Shown: positions 33,480 through 46,173, counted from the first letter of the stretch. The stretch: DNA of 64,000 nucleotides from Nilaparvata lugens (GCF_014356525.2 NC_052514.1:5793943-5857942); one strand, 5' to 3'. Made by a program: numbers and translations. The notes: a model not told the origin generated them from the sequence alone.

Positions 33480-34200
33480 ATTAACAGAATCGAACAAGGC
33501 ATGTCAGTTTTCATGTCAATTTTGACAATAATTTGAAGTTGTTTTCGTCTGACACAGAAATGACAGCTGCTAGTCTGTCAGCATTCTTTAATAATCCCAT
33601 CAATGCTACCCATCAAGCTAAAGCTGACAGAATTTGATGAATCCAACTATATACCATGCGATGTCACTCACTCACTCACTCCTTCAATGTCAAAATATTT
33701 GCTTCATACGGAGAGGAAGCCCACACGTGATGGAAAAGCTCACAAATTGTTGACCTTGGAGAGAGGATACTCTCCAAAGGATATTGTTTGTTCAGGTGAA
33801 ATTATTGAGCTATACATCAAGTGCTAGATATCAAACTTGCTATGTTAAAAGTGGTTGAAACCCATCTCATCGGATGTGCAATTTGATGATTAAAATTTAT
33901 GTCAAATTGAGGGAGTAGATATTTGAAGAAAGGATATACTCTTTGAGTGAAGTTGTCCTATTATGTTGAATGCTTGATCAATCATTATTATGAGTATCGA
34001 ATGGTTATAATTATTTCATGTAATCAATTATAATGTCCTGATTATGTTTAAAGTAGTTGGAAACCATCTCATCGGATGTGCAATTTGATGATTAAAACTT
34101 AATTTATGCCAAATTGAGGAAGTAGATATTTTGAAGAAAGGATATACTCTTTGAGTGAAGTTGTCCTATTATGTTGAATGCTTGATCAATAATATATTAT
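33480..34200 (+). repeat. Dispersed repeat R7 with tandem 206-bp units, copy 1 (split by LINE)
   Basis: The inverse copy is 51058-51800. The first part includes a short ORF conserved in both (33603-33827 here). Then come about two tandem ~206-bp units with TTTGAAGAAAGGATATACTC. The second unit breaks off at GCTTGATCAAT, and its continuation, TATTATGAGTAACGAATGG, resumes at 36086 after the LINE. Confidence 0.75.
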
Positions 34201-34208
34201 AATAATAT

Positions 34209-36054
34209 ATGGCGCAGATGAGCATGCGGCAGCTGATCAGATAGTCTGCCGGTCATTATTCTTTACACCTGTCAGTGAGGACGAAATGATAAAAATCATT
34301 AATAGTCTTAAAGCTAATAGTGCACCTGGACTCGATAATTTAAAACCAGATTTTTTCAAACAGAATAATACTATACTTGCCAAGCCTTTAACACATATTG
34401 CAAACAGAATTTTTGAGGAAGGTGTTTTTCCACAGTGTCTTAAGGAAGCTGTCATTTGTCCAATCTTCAAAACAGGAGATAAGAAAGATATGAATTGCTA
34501 CAGACCCATATCATTATTCAGTACATTATCAAAAATTTTGGAAAAGTGTATCAAAACAAGACTGATCAGCTTTCTTGAAAAAAATAATCTTCTATCACCA
34601 AACCAATATGGTTTTAGATCTAGTCGCAGTACAAATGATGCTATCCACTATGTGACCACTCAGATTGCTGATAAAATAAACATTGAAGAGAAACCATTAG
34701 CAGTATTCTTAGATTCAAAGAAGGCTTTTGATACGGTGTCACATGACATTCTTCTTTCAAGGCTTGATAACTATGGAATAAGAGGAGTCGCATGGAATCT
34801 TTTCAAGAGCTACCTATCAAACCGAACACAATGTGTCAGAGTCAATGGATGTATAAGCAACAAGCTGACTGTAAAGTTTGGAGTGCCACAAGGAACAGTA
34901 CTAGGACCAATTCTTTTCCTTCTCTACATAAATCCATTATGCAACATGGTAATAAATGGATCAATCACCACCTTTGCAGATGATACTGTTATACTGTTCT
35001 CTGAACCGACCTGGGAGATGACCTGGAGAGAAGCCGAGACTGGACTTCAGAGGGTGTCTCGCTGGTTGGCTGAAAATCTGCTAACATTGAACCATGAGAA
35101 AACCTTCTTTCTGACCTTTTCAGCGACTCAACATGGACAGCCAACAGGAGATGAGATAGTTATCAAGAATCAATGGAATAACACTTCATACACAGTTCAC
35201 AGGAAACATACACAGAAATACCTGGGAGTTACTATGGACTCTTTTCTGCGCTGGGATCATCATCTCAATGAATTATGCGGGAGACTGAGGAAGACCATCT
35301 ACAGATTCAGGATTCTGAGGACACTGGTCGACAAGGGATGTCTAAGGGTTTCTACTTCTCTCTAGCGCAGTCCCTCATGCTGTATGGGATTGTGGGATGG
35401 GGAGGTGCAAGCTTCTTGCACATTGAACCACTCCTCAGGGTGCAGAAGCTGATCATGAGGGTCATCAACCAGAAGCCTCCACGCTATTCATCAGACCAGC
35501 TATTCAATGAGTTTGACGTGATGGATGCAAGACAGCTTTACTCCAAGGAGATACTATGCAGATTACACAAGAACCCAACAACATTTCAAACTAGGAACCA
35601 CAACCACAACACCAGATACAGGAATCTTCTCATCACCAGTGTTGCAAGGAAGGCACTATACCAGAGACATTTCAATCATTTAGCACCAAAATTATATAAT
35701 CTACTTCCTGCAAACTTCAAACAGATTAATCTTCCTAGAAAGTTCAAAGCAATAGTACACAATTGGTTAATGAGCAAAGGAAGACAGAACATAGAAAACA
35801 TTATTTCAAATAACAACTAACCACCTAATGACTTACTAAACACTAACTATTGATAATACACACAAAAAACTAACAAAACCTACTCTAGAACATGGTACGC
35901 CATAGTGGAGTAGGTCAATTTCCACACAGAAAACTAAACAAGTAGAGAACACATTATAAGAACCTTTTGTAACTAACTATTGTATGTAATATTGTAATTT
36001 ATCTAATATTTTTGTAATTGATGTTGTAGTTTTAGTTTTTTGGGAAATAAACAT

Positions 36055-36085
<31 letters not shown>

Positions 36086-36090
36086 TTATG
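34209..36090 (+). mobile_element. 5'-truncated non-LTR retrotransposon inserted in repeat R7
   Basis: It carries only reverse transcriptase and C-terminal sequence, then about 230 bases of 3' UTR ending AATAAACATTTATT and a (TTTA)n tail at 36052-36088. 5' truncation and a short tail are typical of LINE insertions. It splits one unit of R7. Confidence 0.85.
34211..35820 (+). pseudogene. LINE reverse transcriptase fragment, frameshifted
   Basis: The frame is open from the truncation point (34211) to 35365 and continues in another frame to 35820. The break lies near 35346 at TCTAAGGGTTTC, consistent with loss of one base. RT motifs are NSAPGLDNL, CYRPISLFSTLSKI, QYGFRSSRST, LAVFLDSKKAFDTVSHDIL, FGVPQGTVLGPILFLLYIN and FADD in TTFADDTVILFSE. 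The second part has the jockey-like C-terminal region (SLMLYGIVGWGGA). The endonuclease is missing. This lineage differs from the LINE at 286-4510. Confidence 0.85.
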
Positions 36091-36429
36091 AGTAACGAAT
36101 GGTTATCATTATTTCATGTAACGAAATAATGAAATGAAATAATGATTTTATTTATCAGAAAAACTCATAATACAATTTTTGTAATAATAAAATACACAAG
36201 TAAACAATTCAAAATTAATATAAATGAATCCTTCATATTAATATAATAACACCTTAAATCACAAATATGCAAAGCTTTAAAGCTTGACCGCATATGGGAG
36301 TATCTACAATAAAATTAAAAAAAATATTCCTTTTGATAACAGTACATTACCAATTAAAATAATAATAATGAAAATGAAAGATGACACATTCACTTGATTT
36401 TTGCACTACCAGCTGAATGGAAATTTATA

Positions 36430-36830
36430 AAAATGGCATCCAATCACAAAAAAAACAATAATATTTGTGAATTATAAAGGGGATGTTTCACAGAGACAAG
36501 TTCTCACAGAGACAAGTAGTGGTTTTGAACGATATTAGTGTCACAGAGACAAGTTTCACAGGAGCAAGTATTTCTATAAATGGCAGTCTCACAGGAACAA
36601 GTTCCCACAGAGACAAGCAGTTTCATAGAGACAAGGTCTCCGTCCAAAGTAGTAGCGCTATAAATGGCAGTCTCACAGAAGCAAGTTCCCACTGGAACAA
36701 GGTGTTTCACAGAAGCAAGGTCTGTGTCATAGAGACAAGGTAGCGAATGTAGGAAGAAGTTAGTCGTGTTGCCTACATCTGAACTTGAAGGCACTCCATT
36801 ATTTGTTCTAATAAATTGAATGTCTGCTGT
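36430..36830 (+). repeat. Dispersed array of short hairpins (CACAGAGACAAG family), copy 1
   Basis: About a dozen units of ~20 bp, with GTCTCACAGAGACAAG or GTCTCACAGGAACAAG forms. Many can form a 5-bp stem around a 3-base loop (GTCTC/GAGAC). The flanks (GTTGCCTACATCTGAACTTG at 36771; TCTAATAAATTGAATGTC) match the inverse copy at 44930-45310. The frames through it are repeat artefacts. Confidence 0.75.
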
Positions 36831-37299
36831 TTTTTAATTATGCAGGTATATGATTATGATTGAAGGTTTATCATATAAGATAGGGATGGGTTGGTAACCT
36901 ATTAGAATTAGATAGAAGATAACTTAAATAAATAAATAAATTGAGTTCTATGCAAATGTAATATATTTCTACCAAACTCCAAGATAACTATTCCAATATA
37001 TCTAATACGTATACATATAACCTTCAACCCGAAAGAGTAATCAATATGAATATGAAATGGAATATATAAAAGCCAAATAGCCTACCACTGACCTATTCAT
37101 CACCGCTTCTTAAAAACCACATGGCCAAAATGGTTTTTCATTATAATTCCTTCTCTCGTAATAAATTGTTTATGCTTTTGTACTCCTGAGCGAAGCTCGG
37201 TCCCCGATATTATGAGCTAATCATCTCTTCTTTTTCCGAGCTGCGGTCTCGAATTGTAAATTCAAATTGATATAATATTAACTCCAGACAGTCACAGAG

Positions 37300-37467
37300 T
37301 AAAGCTGCGTCAACACCAATAGATTCTATAGATTCTATTAGATTGAACATAACTTATCATACACATGATGAACATATGTGTTTTTCATGTGCCGTTCAAT
37401 CTATAATAATCTGTGAGGATTAAGTTATTAACATTTCGTGAATAACTTTGATGTAAACGCAGCTTTA
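37300..37467. mobile_element. Short MITE (TAAAGCTGCGT ends)
   Basis: TAAAGCTGCGTCAACACCAA on the left, inverse TAAAGCTGCGTTTACATCAA on the right. An internal inverted block around AGATTGAAC is also present. Non-coding. Confidence 0.65.
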
Positions 37468-37499
37468 GATGCCAAGATCTATCATGGCGTTCCGAGTTA

Positions 37500-39150
37500 C
37501 GGATGATAATGTCAATGAAAAACTTCATTTTCCTCATAAAATCTTTCCATAAAAAATTTAACAGATTGTTGTTCTACAAGCGTCTCTACATGTTACAAAA
37601 TGAAAATCCCAGTGAAAAACAAAAAGTGCCACTTGATAATTCCCAAATCATCTTTTTAATCGTAGCTCTGATTCAACTGAGCAATAACTTTCTGAACTTA
37701 CTGAGTTAATAAAGTAACATTTAAAATTATCATAAGCGCAATGGGACTTGGGATTCCATCAATTCAGAATAAGTATTATACCGGTATTCATTTTTACAGG
37801 ATTGAAGTAGTGCAACATTTAGATTAGCACACCAATAGATTTTATTTGTAGCGGAGTGAGTTCATTACTTTCATATCAAAGTTCTACTTTTTCCATTATG
37901 ATATAGTACGACTACTGCAAAACAATGTCTGGTAGCCCTGGTAATGTAATGTATGTAATGTAATGTAATGTATGGTGATTGGAAGTCTCCAACCAGCCTG
38001 ATCAGATTTCTTAGTGGGGCCATTGGCAAACATTTTATAAAAGCCCTGATATTATTACAATGACTTTATTCCTAGTAGATAGCATTTCTAGTAGGTGGCT
38101 GAATATTCTCGTTACCACATTGCAAAGGATGTTCAGTGAGGTCTACTGTTATCTGGACTACTAGAGTATTGTAACTCCTAATGTCAGATTGAGTAAGAGC
38201 TTGAAATTTATTCCTATCTAGTGTACTCCATGTTCAATAATCTGCCTTTATCTTATATTAGAAGAAACTTGCCTCTGAATAAATTAAAAAACGCACTAAA
38301 TGTAATTCTGAATGAAAATGCTTATTGTTCCGTAAATCAATTTTCAAATTGTTGAAAATATGATATTCAGTGCTGTGAGTTTATAAATAGTTTATGTCTT
38401 TTTTCAATGTATGACTTAATTTATTCAATTGTACTGGGTGATGATAATTATGACTTGATAAGACTGATTTGATGAATGATAACACTATTCATAAGATGAC
38501 TACTAAGATGTTATGAATTGAATTGCTCATTTATGTATAACAGACTATAAGCTGAATCCTTTAGACAAGGCCTATTCGCCTAATCTACATCAAAATTGTT
38601 TGTATTTATCGGTCAATATATTTCTTATTCCTAGACGCCAGCTAAGAAAGGGGTTTCAATTTTCGTAGAATAAGCACGTAATTCAAAACTGTATGTTTTT
38701 CAAAAAATGTTGTAATTTCAAATTCAAATTTCGTTTATCACACACATAGGCTATACGAGAATTAAGAATTAATGAGAAAGTGTCCCGGAATAAGGTTTAT
38801 GATTTTTGTTCTTCTGTATTTATACTAAGTGACATATTATCAGTGATGGCTCTTAAACTGTAGGTTTATTATTAAATAACGAGTTTGGAGCACCAGAAAA
38901 ATGGGATTACATTTTATTATAATAAATATTCAAAATTACGTTTCCAACCCACAATTATTGTCTTATTGTCATGTCCCTAAAGTTACTGTAAACCATATCG
39001 GTTGGGACTAATCAAGGTTTATTTAGGGTGGTTTTAATTATTAGTTTATGTGTTACAAATAGTTCACCTAGATTTAGATGGCAATTAAAACATTATTGAT
39101 CTAACTAAAGCATGATATTAGTGTCAAAGACAGAAATCTGCGTTTTAATT
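37500..39150. other. No supported gene
   Basis: AT-rich sequence with only short frames. A small ATGTAATGT repeat lies at 37947-37975 and a degenerate copy of the window-start repeat at 38137. I see nothing else. Confidence 0.5.
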
Positions 39151-39154
39151 CATT

Positions 39155-39195
39155 ATCATGTGAGAGAGAGAGAGAGAGAGTGAGAGAGAGAGTGA
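39155..39195. repeat. (GA)n microsatellite
   Basis: GAGAGA run interrupted by GTGAG. No gene. Confidence 0.85.
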
Positions 39196-39317
39196 GCCCG
39201 AAGGAAAGGGTATGTGTAAGAGAGTGATGTGGTTGAGTGGGAGTGACAGAGTTCGATATATTATATGCTATATGGTTGGTGAGGAATAATAGTGTGTCCC
39301 TTACGCTACACTCACAG

Positions 39318-39475
39318 ATATATATATATATTGTAAAGCGGTATTTTACTCGCCTCACATACGTAGAGAGATTTGCCAAATCATGTAGTGCTGTATCTAA
39401 ATGCCTCACGTTGGGCCGGCAAATCATGTAAAGCGTGATTTGAAGGCTTCACACATGTAGAGTGAATCTTGTACT
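39318..39475. repeat. Imperfect duplication (TGTAAAGCG) in a compositionally distinct block
   Basis: TGTAAAGCGGTATTTTACTC (39321) and TGTAAAGCGTGATTTGAAGG (39427) start two related ~45-base segments with CTCACATACGTAGAGAG and TTCACACATGTAGAGTG. The following ~600 bases are slightly richer in GC than their surroundings. It might be a remnant of an LTR element, but no paired LTR, primer site or protein is visible. Confidence 0.35.
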
Positions 39476-39919
39476 AAATCAACGGTGTTGAGGTTATAAA
39501 TTTTGTAACTGCGTGCGTGGACGCTGAGTGTACACCAGACTGATTGATTCACTACAAGATTCAATACAATTGTCGGAATCGCGGGAGGCCTAAACGCTCG
39601 CTCACCCTTGATTCTTCTAATGACAGATTGTATAGTGATGAAATTTTTGTAAGCAGTGTAGCGATCGCTAAACACTGAAGACGGGTATCTTAAAATTATT
39701 ACCTGTGAAGAATGAGCATACAAAATCATACAGGTCGAGCAAAAATCCCGATGTAGATAATTTACGGGACTGCGTCTCTAATAAGTTCCGAAGGATTAAG
39801 ATAGGGTACAAGGACCAGATATCGTCCGGAATATATTTCGAGAACAGAGTCTTGTCGGGTTTTAAGCTCTATTGTAGGAAATTATATGATCTCTGGCTGC
39901 ATCTGCTGTACAGTTGATG

Positions 39920-41848
39920 TGTTCGCTCCTAAGTCGAGGTTGGTAACAGATAAAAGCTGATATATGAGCAGGTAAGGACAAAGAACAAATATCTCGATCT
40001 GACCCCACTCACTACATCCACTTAGACCTGCTCCAATATCCAGCTTAATTCAATTATTTCAAGGATCGTATTCGATCGGTTCTTGATGAGATAGAACGTA
40101 TCAGACACAATAATTGACAGGCTTAAGAAATAATCGAACTCAGAAAACGAATTAACAAAATTGAAATATATTATAATAAAATATGTGATCTCACAGTGCA
40201 GATTCAGAATATGATTTACAGATTGAAAGTGGTTTAACATTAACAAAAATGATTAGCAGTTTTCTTGTACTTGCATGATACCATGCGTGATTCGACAGAA
40301 TTTTACAATTGATAAAATTTAACAGTTTTGAAAAAATAGTGAAAAATGAATTATAAAATATTTTTAAAATGCTCGGGGATCGTGGTTCTGGCAGCGGAGG
40401 ATAGTTAATCAACTACAAGTTCTTATAAATTCAATATTGAATAAATTCTAGGCTCTTAATAACTAATAAGCGCTTGTCGGCGTGGCCAATAATTTAACGA
40501 AGAAAAAATTTATGTTTTCTGCACTGTAATATTTTTCGAAGCGTAGATTGGGGCCCCTTTAAACTTATAACTCACGTGAAATTCCTTGGCGGTCGTGGTT
40601 TTCTTCTTTAGATCAAAATCGTTTGATCGGCAGCAGGTCCAGGCTTCGATTTCCAGCACGTGGGGAATTTTAATTTAATATTTCCTTCACCAAATTAATT
40701 AAGGGATGATTTAACTTTAAACTTTTAATTTATCGATTGATGAAAATAAATTTACAAATAACAAATAGATTGGCCTAAAATATTGGCTCACAAATAAAAC
40801 ATATAAAATCGAACAAGAATTTTTTACGAATAGGTCTTGGTAACTATAAAGAGATCTGAACGGTGAGGATTTCAAAAGGGAAGTGCTGTCTTTTTCTCTA
40901 AGCTTCTTGGCTAGACCTTTCTTCTGAGAATCTCGATGTAATAATTTGCATGAAAAATTTGCCATTGGTAGAACGATTGTGACGTAGACATGACGTCAGT
41001 GGCAAGCAAGAGAATATAATTCCTTTAATTACGATAATAATTCAATTTATATAATTCTTAAAACTGCTTAATCTTCTAGACATAGTTCCTCTTATACGAT
41101 GTACATGTGCTAGCGTATATGATAAGGCAGGTTTGTTGTCTGATAGTAGATTAACATATGTTGTTTTTAAACGATCACCTTTTTGGTGCTATTTCTATGC
41201 ACTATGATTGGCTTAGGCCTGCCAAAGAGATTCAATTACCATGTGGTTCAGTTGAAGTAATAATTAATAAATTGATATTCTTATACAATTCTTATTATGT
41301 CTGAGATCGTTATAATTAATTTCTGCTGTCTTTATCAATAATATAATTTTATGCTATGACCTAGTTAGTTACAATAAGACCTGACATATAATATGATTTC
41401 TTAAATAATAAATAATTTTAACAATAATACACACATTTTATTTTTTATTCGAAATTCTTGGTCCTTTATTGATAGTTTTTTAATTTTTAGGAATGATATT
41501 ATACTTGCATGAAACTGGCATGACATTTGACAATACTTTGAATCAGTCAGCTGTGTTCGAACTGCTTTAAAAACATCTGATCGATAGTAAACAAAGTGTA
41601 ACCTCAAAATTCAATGAGCAATTAATTCATAAATAATTCGTGCTTTATTTGCAGAATAATTATAATTTTATTGAATAATTTTCTAGAAAATATTCAGTAC
41701 AGAACGGTACTCTTATCTAATATACAGTTACTGATAAGTAAGCGTTATCGCTCGGTCGCTAACCATTCCTTTAGCAAATTCTTTCATTTTAAAAGGTAAT
41801 CACAATTTTTCTCTCTTCTCATGAGATCTATTTAAAAAATTCATCACA

Positions 41849-41881
<33 letters not shown>

Positions 41882-42850
41882 ATATATAATATAGTACATA
41901 AACCATATCCATAGATTTTGGAAGCGGCATGCTATCTTTTCAATCTTTGAAACAGCATTTATTGTCTAAGGTTGGTGAAAGAAGTTTTCTGCATTCCATA
42001 ACAACAATCTGCAGACTGACGTCTCGGGTATTAGAACCAAAAGGCCTTGCTTTATAGAACTATAATACTCATTCAGTATTACAATGCCTTGCTTCCATGA
42101 AACAAAGCAAATGTTTCCCGTTAGGTACTTCTGGAAAGCCCGGTCAATTTGTCATCGGTGGTGTCCAGGTAGAACTACCCTGCTCATAGACTATGTTCAC
42201 TGGAGCGTAAAACCAAAGTTAACCAAATGCTTCTATTCCTAAAAATTCTATTGCCAGGTATAAAGTACTGCACTTTGGCGGCAGGAAGAAGATGAACAAT
42301 AATAAGGAAAAAATAGAGATAGGAGAAGATTATAACCGTTGAGTACACTATTTTATCTATAACCACTCTTTTGACGAATTGAAAACTTATAAATTACTGG
42401 TGGTACTCCCATACAGTAACAGTCAGGGGTGTATTCAAATACCGTTGGATAACATCTTTCCAATATTGTTACATTCATCTAGAAGTATATAATCTGTTCT
42501 TTCTTACATTGATATCACTTATGTATAAGTTACTGCAGAATCAAAATTATTTTATATTGACTGAACAATTAAAAGTCACATTGAAATAGTTATTTGGAGT
42601 TTGGTGGAATAATACATTTACATGGAATTCAATTTATTCATTAAAGGCAATCTACATAATTCTAATAGGTTCTGGTAACACATAATGATAAAATAGGTGT
42701 TCAATGAATTAATGAAGCCTAACAACTTCAAATATATTTCAAATTATTTAAGATTAAATTGATTCTACCTCGGTGCAAGTCAGCTTCACATTTGTACATG
42801 TATCATTGTATCGAATTAATAAATATTTGATGATTTTGGTAAAACAACAT
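39920..42850. other. No supported gene
   Basis: I see only short frames and an alternating TA microsatellite at 41851-41891. A minus-strand frame around 40500-40640 (FDLKKKTTTAKEFH, then a GTGAGT) caught my eye, but no acceptor or family supports it. Confidence 0.45.
41851..41891. repeat. (TA)n microsatellite
   Basis: About 20 TA units with one interruption. Confidence 0.9.
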
Positions 42851-43250
42851 TTTAATCCTGGACTAGTAGTTCTATGAACAGTAGACCTCGCGCAGTTATA
42901 AAACACAGCCTCGTCTCATACTGTCCATAAGAGTAAATCCTGTTTGTATGTTGTGTCGGCAAGATGTCGGTGTGAAAACGGCTAATGGCTGTTGGGGTTA
43001 GTGTATCAAAAATATGCTAACATCAAAATCTTATCTCCTTCAACTTACTGGCAACAGGTCAGACCGAGTTGAAAGCAGATAAAGGTCGAGAGAAAATACT
43101 ATGTTTTCTTTCCGTTATTAATTGCATGCGTAATTGCATGCAATGAATAGTCAACACGACAGCTGATTTTTTACTAAGTTACATTGATATATTAATTGCA
43201 TGCGTTATTGCATGCAATAAAAATCCACTCAACAGCTGAATTATTATGGA

Positions 43251-43944
43251 CTAGCCGTCAGGCTCGCTTCGCTCGCCATATCCATCTAGCCAGGGGGCTC
43301 CGCCCCCTGGACCCCCGACTGGATCGTTCAAGGATGAGATCAGCAGGCTCGCTTCGCTCGCCTGCATTTTTCATTTGAGCATTTTTATCATATGTTAGGA
43401 CAATCCAGTCGGGGGTCCAGACTAAACGTCTGGCTAAACGGATATGGCGAGCGAAGCGAGCCTGACGGCTAGTAATATAATATTTCCAGGATTGAAGAAG
43501 CAGTGCCCAATCAATTTTTCCGCGATAAATGCATTTAAATCTTCAACTTGGTGTCAACTAACTAAAGTCAACTCAACTTAATGCCAACCTGACGAAATTA
43601 TTAATTTAGTTGCCAGTTAACAACTGTTTCGAAGAGGTACTCTATCTAGATTATAGCTCTATAGTAACATATGATATATGATATGGAAATTTCAATTATA
43701 ATCAAGAGATTGGGAGAAGAAATACAAGAGATACATGCTAAAAGACGAACTTTAAACCCTTAAAAACCAACCTTAGAGTTAAAATATTGCCAAAAGATTT
43801 CTTAGTGCGCCTCTAAAGGGCCAACTGAACATACCTACCAAATTTGAACGTTTTTGGTCCGGTAGATTTTTAGTTCTGCGAGTGAGTGAGTGAGTGAGTC
43901 AGTCAGTCAGTGAGTGAGTGCCATTTCGCTTTTATATATATAGA
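43251..43944 (-). mobile_element. Helitron-like element, copy 2, with internal inverted end
   Basis: On the minus strand it begins TC (43944) after host A and ends GGCTAG (43251) before host T. The terminal block (ACTAGCCGTCAGGCTCGCTT) also occurs inverted inside at about 43400-43476. The body from 43490 to 43700 is shared with 50740-50940 and 17140-17240. GC-rich ends (GGGGGCTCCGCCCCCTGG) contrast with the AT-rich body. Confidence 0.6.
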
Positions 43945-43983
43945 TGATTCTATTCTGATTTTTACTGTAATATTTGCGTTCGA

Positions 43984-44195
43984 AGGAGACTTTACCTATT
44001 GTATTAACCTTAAAATGCAAAATTTCCAAAAAACCTTGTATATACGTCGAGGCACAATTTAAAAAGAAATATACCTGTCAAATTTCATGGTAATCTATTG
44101 CTGCGTTTCGCCGTAATTGCGGAACATATAAACATAAAGAGAAATGCAAAGCCGTCGACTTGAATCTTAGAACTCATTTCGCTCGGTCAATAAAT
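43984..44195 (+). repeat. Dispersed repeat (CGTTTCGCCGTAAATGCG family), copy 2
   Basis: Matches 21480-21690 with scattered differences, from AACCTTAAAATGCAAAATTT to TTTCGCTCGGTCAATAA. Non-coding. Confidence 0.65.
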
Positions 44196-44784
44196 CGGAA
44201 TTTTAAGAAACCACAAATATCCTGGATGAAAAGGGGAATCAATTGTTATGTATAGATTTGAATCTGAATGTCTAGGATCCACTAAACAGTCTACTAAATT
44301 CATCATTTTTTCTCCACAGGAGAAACGTTAAAAGCTGGCTTCAAATGATGTCACCACATTATAACATATGTAAATTATATATTTATATATGTATGTCACG
44401 TGGATTGAAGGAGCGTTGTTTGTGACGTTGTTTGTTGATTGAAGGAAGATTCTATTTTACTATTTAAATAATCATAATGTAATTTACTTATCCACTTCGA
44501 GATTTACATAGTGATAATAAGTAGGAAATGAAATGTATAGCAAACACTTCAGTTGCTATGTAGGCCTACTGTATTGTATTCTGTAGTGTCTTATTTTTTA
44601 CTAAAATGATGAAGTATCAGAAAATACTATCATTCAGCATTGTTATGTATTATTTTCAATGTCAATTTTTTCTCTTTCTTTTCAATGATTTAAAATTTTT
44701 TTATTATTTTGAATAAGTAGATAACTTAACTATTGTTTGTTTTTAATCATATTATTTGTATTAATTTTTTTCGTATTCTTATAA

Positions 44785-44875
44785 TACTTGATAGAGAGTT
44801 GAGTGTAAGAGAGGGTCGACTGCGCCCCAACTTCACTTTCTAAGAAAAATAAAGGCAGTCATTCTATTCTATTCA
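44785..44875 (+). repeat. Retroposon 3' end with (ATTCT)n tail
   Basis: GAGTTGAGTGTAAGAGAGGG, then AATAAAGGCAGTC and ATTCT units. Same family as 7645-7735. Confidence 0.6.
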
Positions 44876-44929
44876 TGTCACCATAATATATATGTATATA
44901 TATTAAAAAACAGATGACATCCAATTTAT

Positions 44930-45310
44930 TAGAGCAAATGAAATGCCTTCATCTTCATGTGTAGGCAACACACAACACCAACCTTGTTCCTGTGAGACTG
45001 ACCTTGTCTCTGTGACACTACACTTGTTCGAATGGGACTCTACCCCTCTTCTTGTTCCACTGACACTACTTGTTCCAGTGAAACAGACCTTGTCTCTGTG
45101 AGACTCACCTTGTCTCTGTGAGACTCACCTTGTCTCTGTGAGACTCAACTTGTCTCTGTGGGAACTTGTTCCTGTGAGACTGCCATTTATAAAACTACTT
45201 GTTCCTATGAAACTTGTCTCTGTGACACTAATATCGTTCACAAACACTACTTGTCTCTGTGAGAACTTGTCTCTGTGATACGGACCCATTATAAACTATT
45301 CTCACAGTAT
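44930..45310 (-). repeat. Array of short hairpins, copy 2
   Basis: Inverse of 36430-36830, including both flanks. The core shows three exact 20-bp units CTTGTCTCTGTGAGACTCAC followed by variants with TTGTTCCTGTGAGAC. GTCTC-TGT-GAGAC is a perfect mini-hairpin in most units. Confidence 0.78.
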
Positions 45311-45595
45311 TTGTTCAAAATTTATTATATTGGGAACCATCAATCAGTTCTTATCAGAAATTCAAAGCTAAAACTATAGAAGAATTTATTATAAAATTAT
45401 ATTATACATACTTCCTACATCTTTTTAACTCAGATTTAACAGAAAATACTTCAAATTCATGTAATCAATTTTAATGTCCTGATTAATATCTCAATTGATG
45501 AATGTGCATCAAAATTATTATCGATTCATTCCAGACTATTTTCTTTTTTCATTTTAAGCTATAGCTGGAGCCATCTTCTTATGCTTTTAACTTCG

Positions 45596-45800
45596 TAATT
45601 GAATGAAAACACAAATATGTTGTCAAATTCTACACAGTTTTATTCGGTACACGACCATGGTTTTGTGACCACACCGGTCACCTGAGTTAAGTTGACTGTC
45701 AACTTGAAAATGTGACCGGTGTGGTCACGAAACCATGGTCGTGTACCGAATAAAACAGTGTAGAGTTTGACAATATATTTGTGTTTTTATTCAATTATGG
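45596..45800. repeat. Large palindrome, ~88-bp arms
   Basis: The left arm (about 45596-45683) and right arm (about 45710-45800) are inverses with few differences. They include GTACACGACCATGGTTTTGT and GTGACCACACCGGTCAC. The 26-base centre holds a smaller AAGTTGAC-T-GTCAACTT palindrome. The right arm carries CACGAAACCATGG after a GTGACC/GGTCAC stem, which recalls the GAAA side of the hammerhead-like repeats, but no CTGANGA core is clear. Confidence 0.75.
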
Positions 45801-45807
45801 AACGGTT

Positions 45808-46173
45808 CTACAATATTGACAATGACTCAGCCGAGCTTTCAACTTCTTTTCTGCTGACAGGATGACTGAATCTAGCTTTGAAAAAGTTATACAATTTTCT
45901 TAAGGACATCTCACTAATAGTAACCTCAAATTTGAATTGATTCCTCATGAATAACATCAATGCTCCCCTCTCAATCAATGATAACAGTTCCAAGTGTTTC
46001 GCATGGACACGTTGAATCGTCGATCCCGGCAGCCTAAAACGCAGTCGTAATGTCATGTCAGAGGCCCTGAAATTGATCAGTTGCGATATTAAAACTCTGA
46101 CACCAGACCTGAGCCAGCCAGGTCACTCGATATTATTATTATTTGTTCCAAGTAAATTCCACTATGGAGATTC
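45808..46173 (-). pseudogene. Odorant-receptor-like C-terminal remnant split by SINE
   Basis: Outside the SINE the minus frame reads from a possible acceptor at 46174 (TTACAG) through LHSGIYLELLSLIERG, then ALMLFMRNQFKFEVTISEMS and LRKLYNFFKARFS to a stop at 45808. The pattern (M)xRNQxxxxVTISxM...SLxxxYNFFKAxxS resembles the last two helices of insect odorant receptors; a residue or two usually found between helices is missing. The SINE with its duplication breaks the frame, so the exon is dead. Assignment is by eye. Confidence 0.4.
45996..46144 (+). mobile_element. 5'-truncated S1 SINE with target duplication
   Basis: Matches the body and ATT tail of the SINE at 27034-27282 but lacks the tRNA-like head. 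It is flanked by GTTCCAAGT at 45987-45995 and 46145-46153. The duplication proves insertion of an already truncated copy. Confidence 0.8.

Noticed and set aside
36483..36794. Frames on both strands with repeated HRDK or CETC motifs.
   Set aside because: They translate the 20-bp hairpin repeat and change with unit number.
39237..41000. Possible LTR retrotransposon, from a duplicated TGTAAAGCG block and slightly higher GC.
   Set aside because: No paired LTR, primer-binding site, polypurine tract or gag/pol protein was seen.
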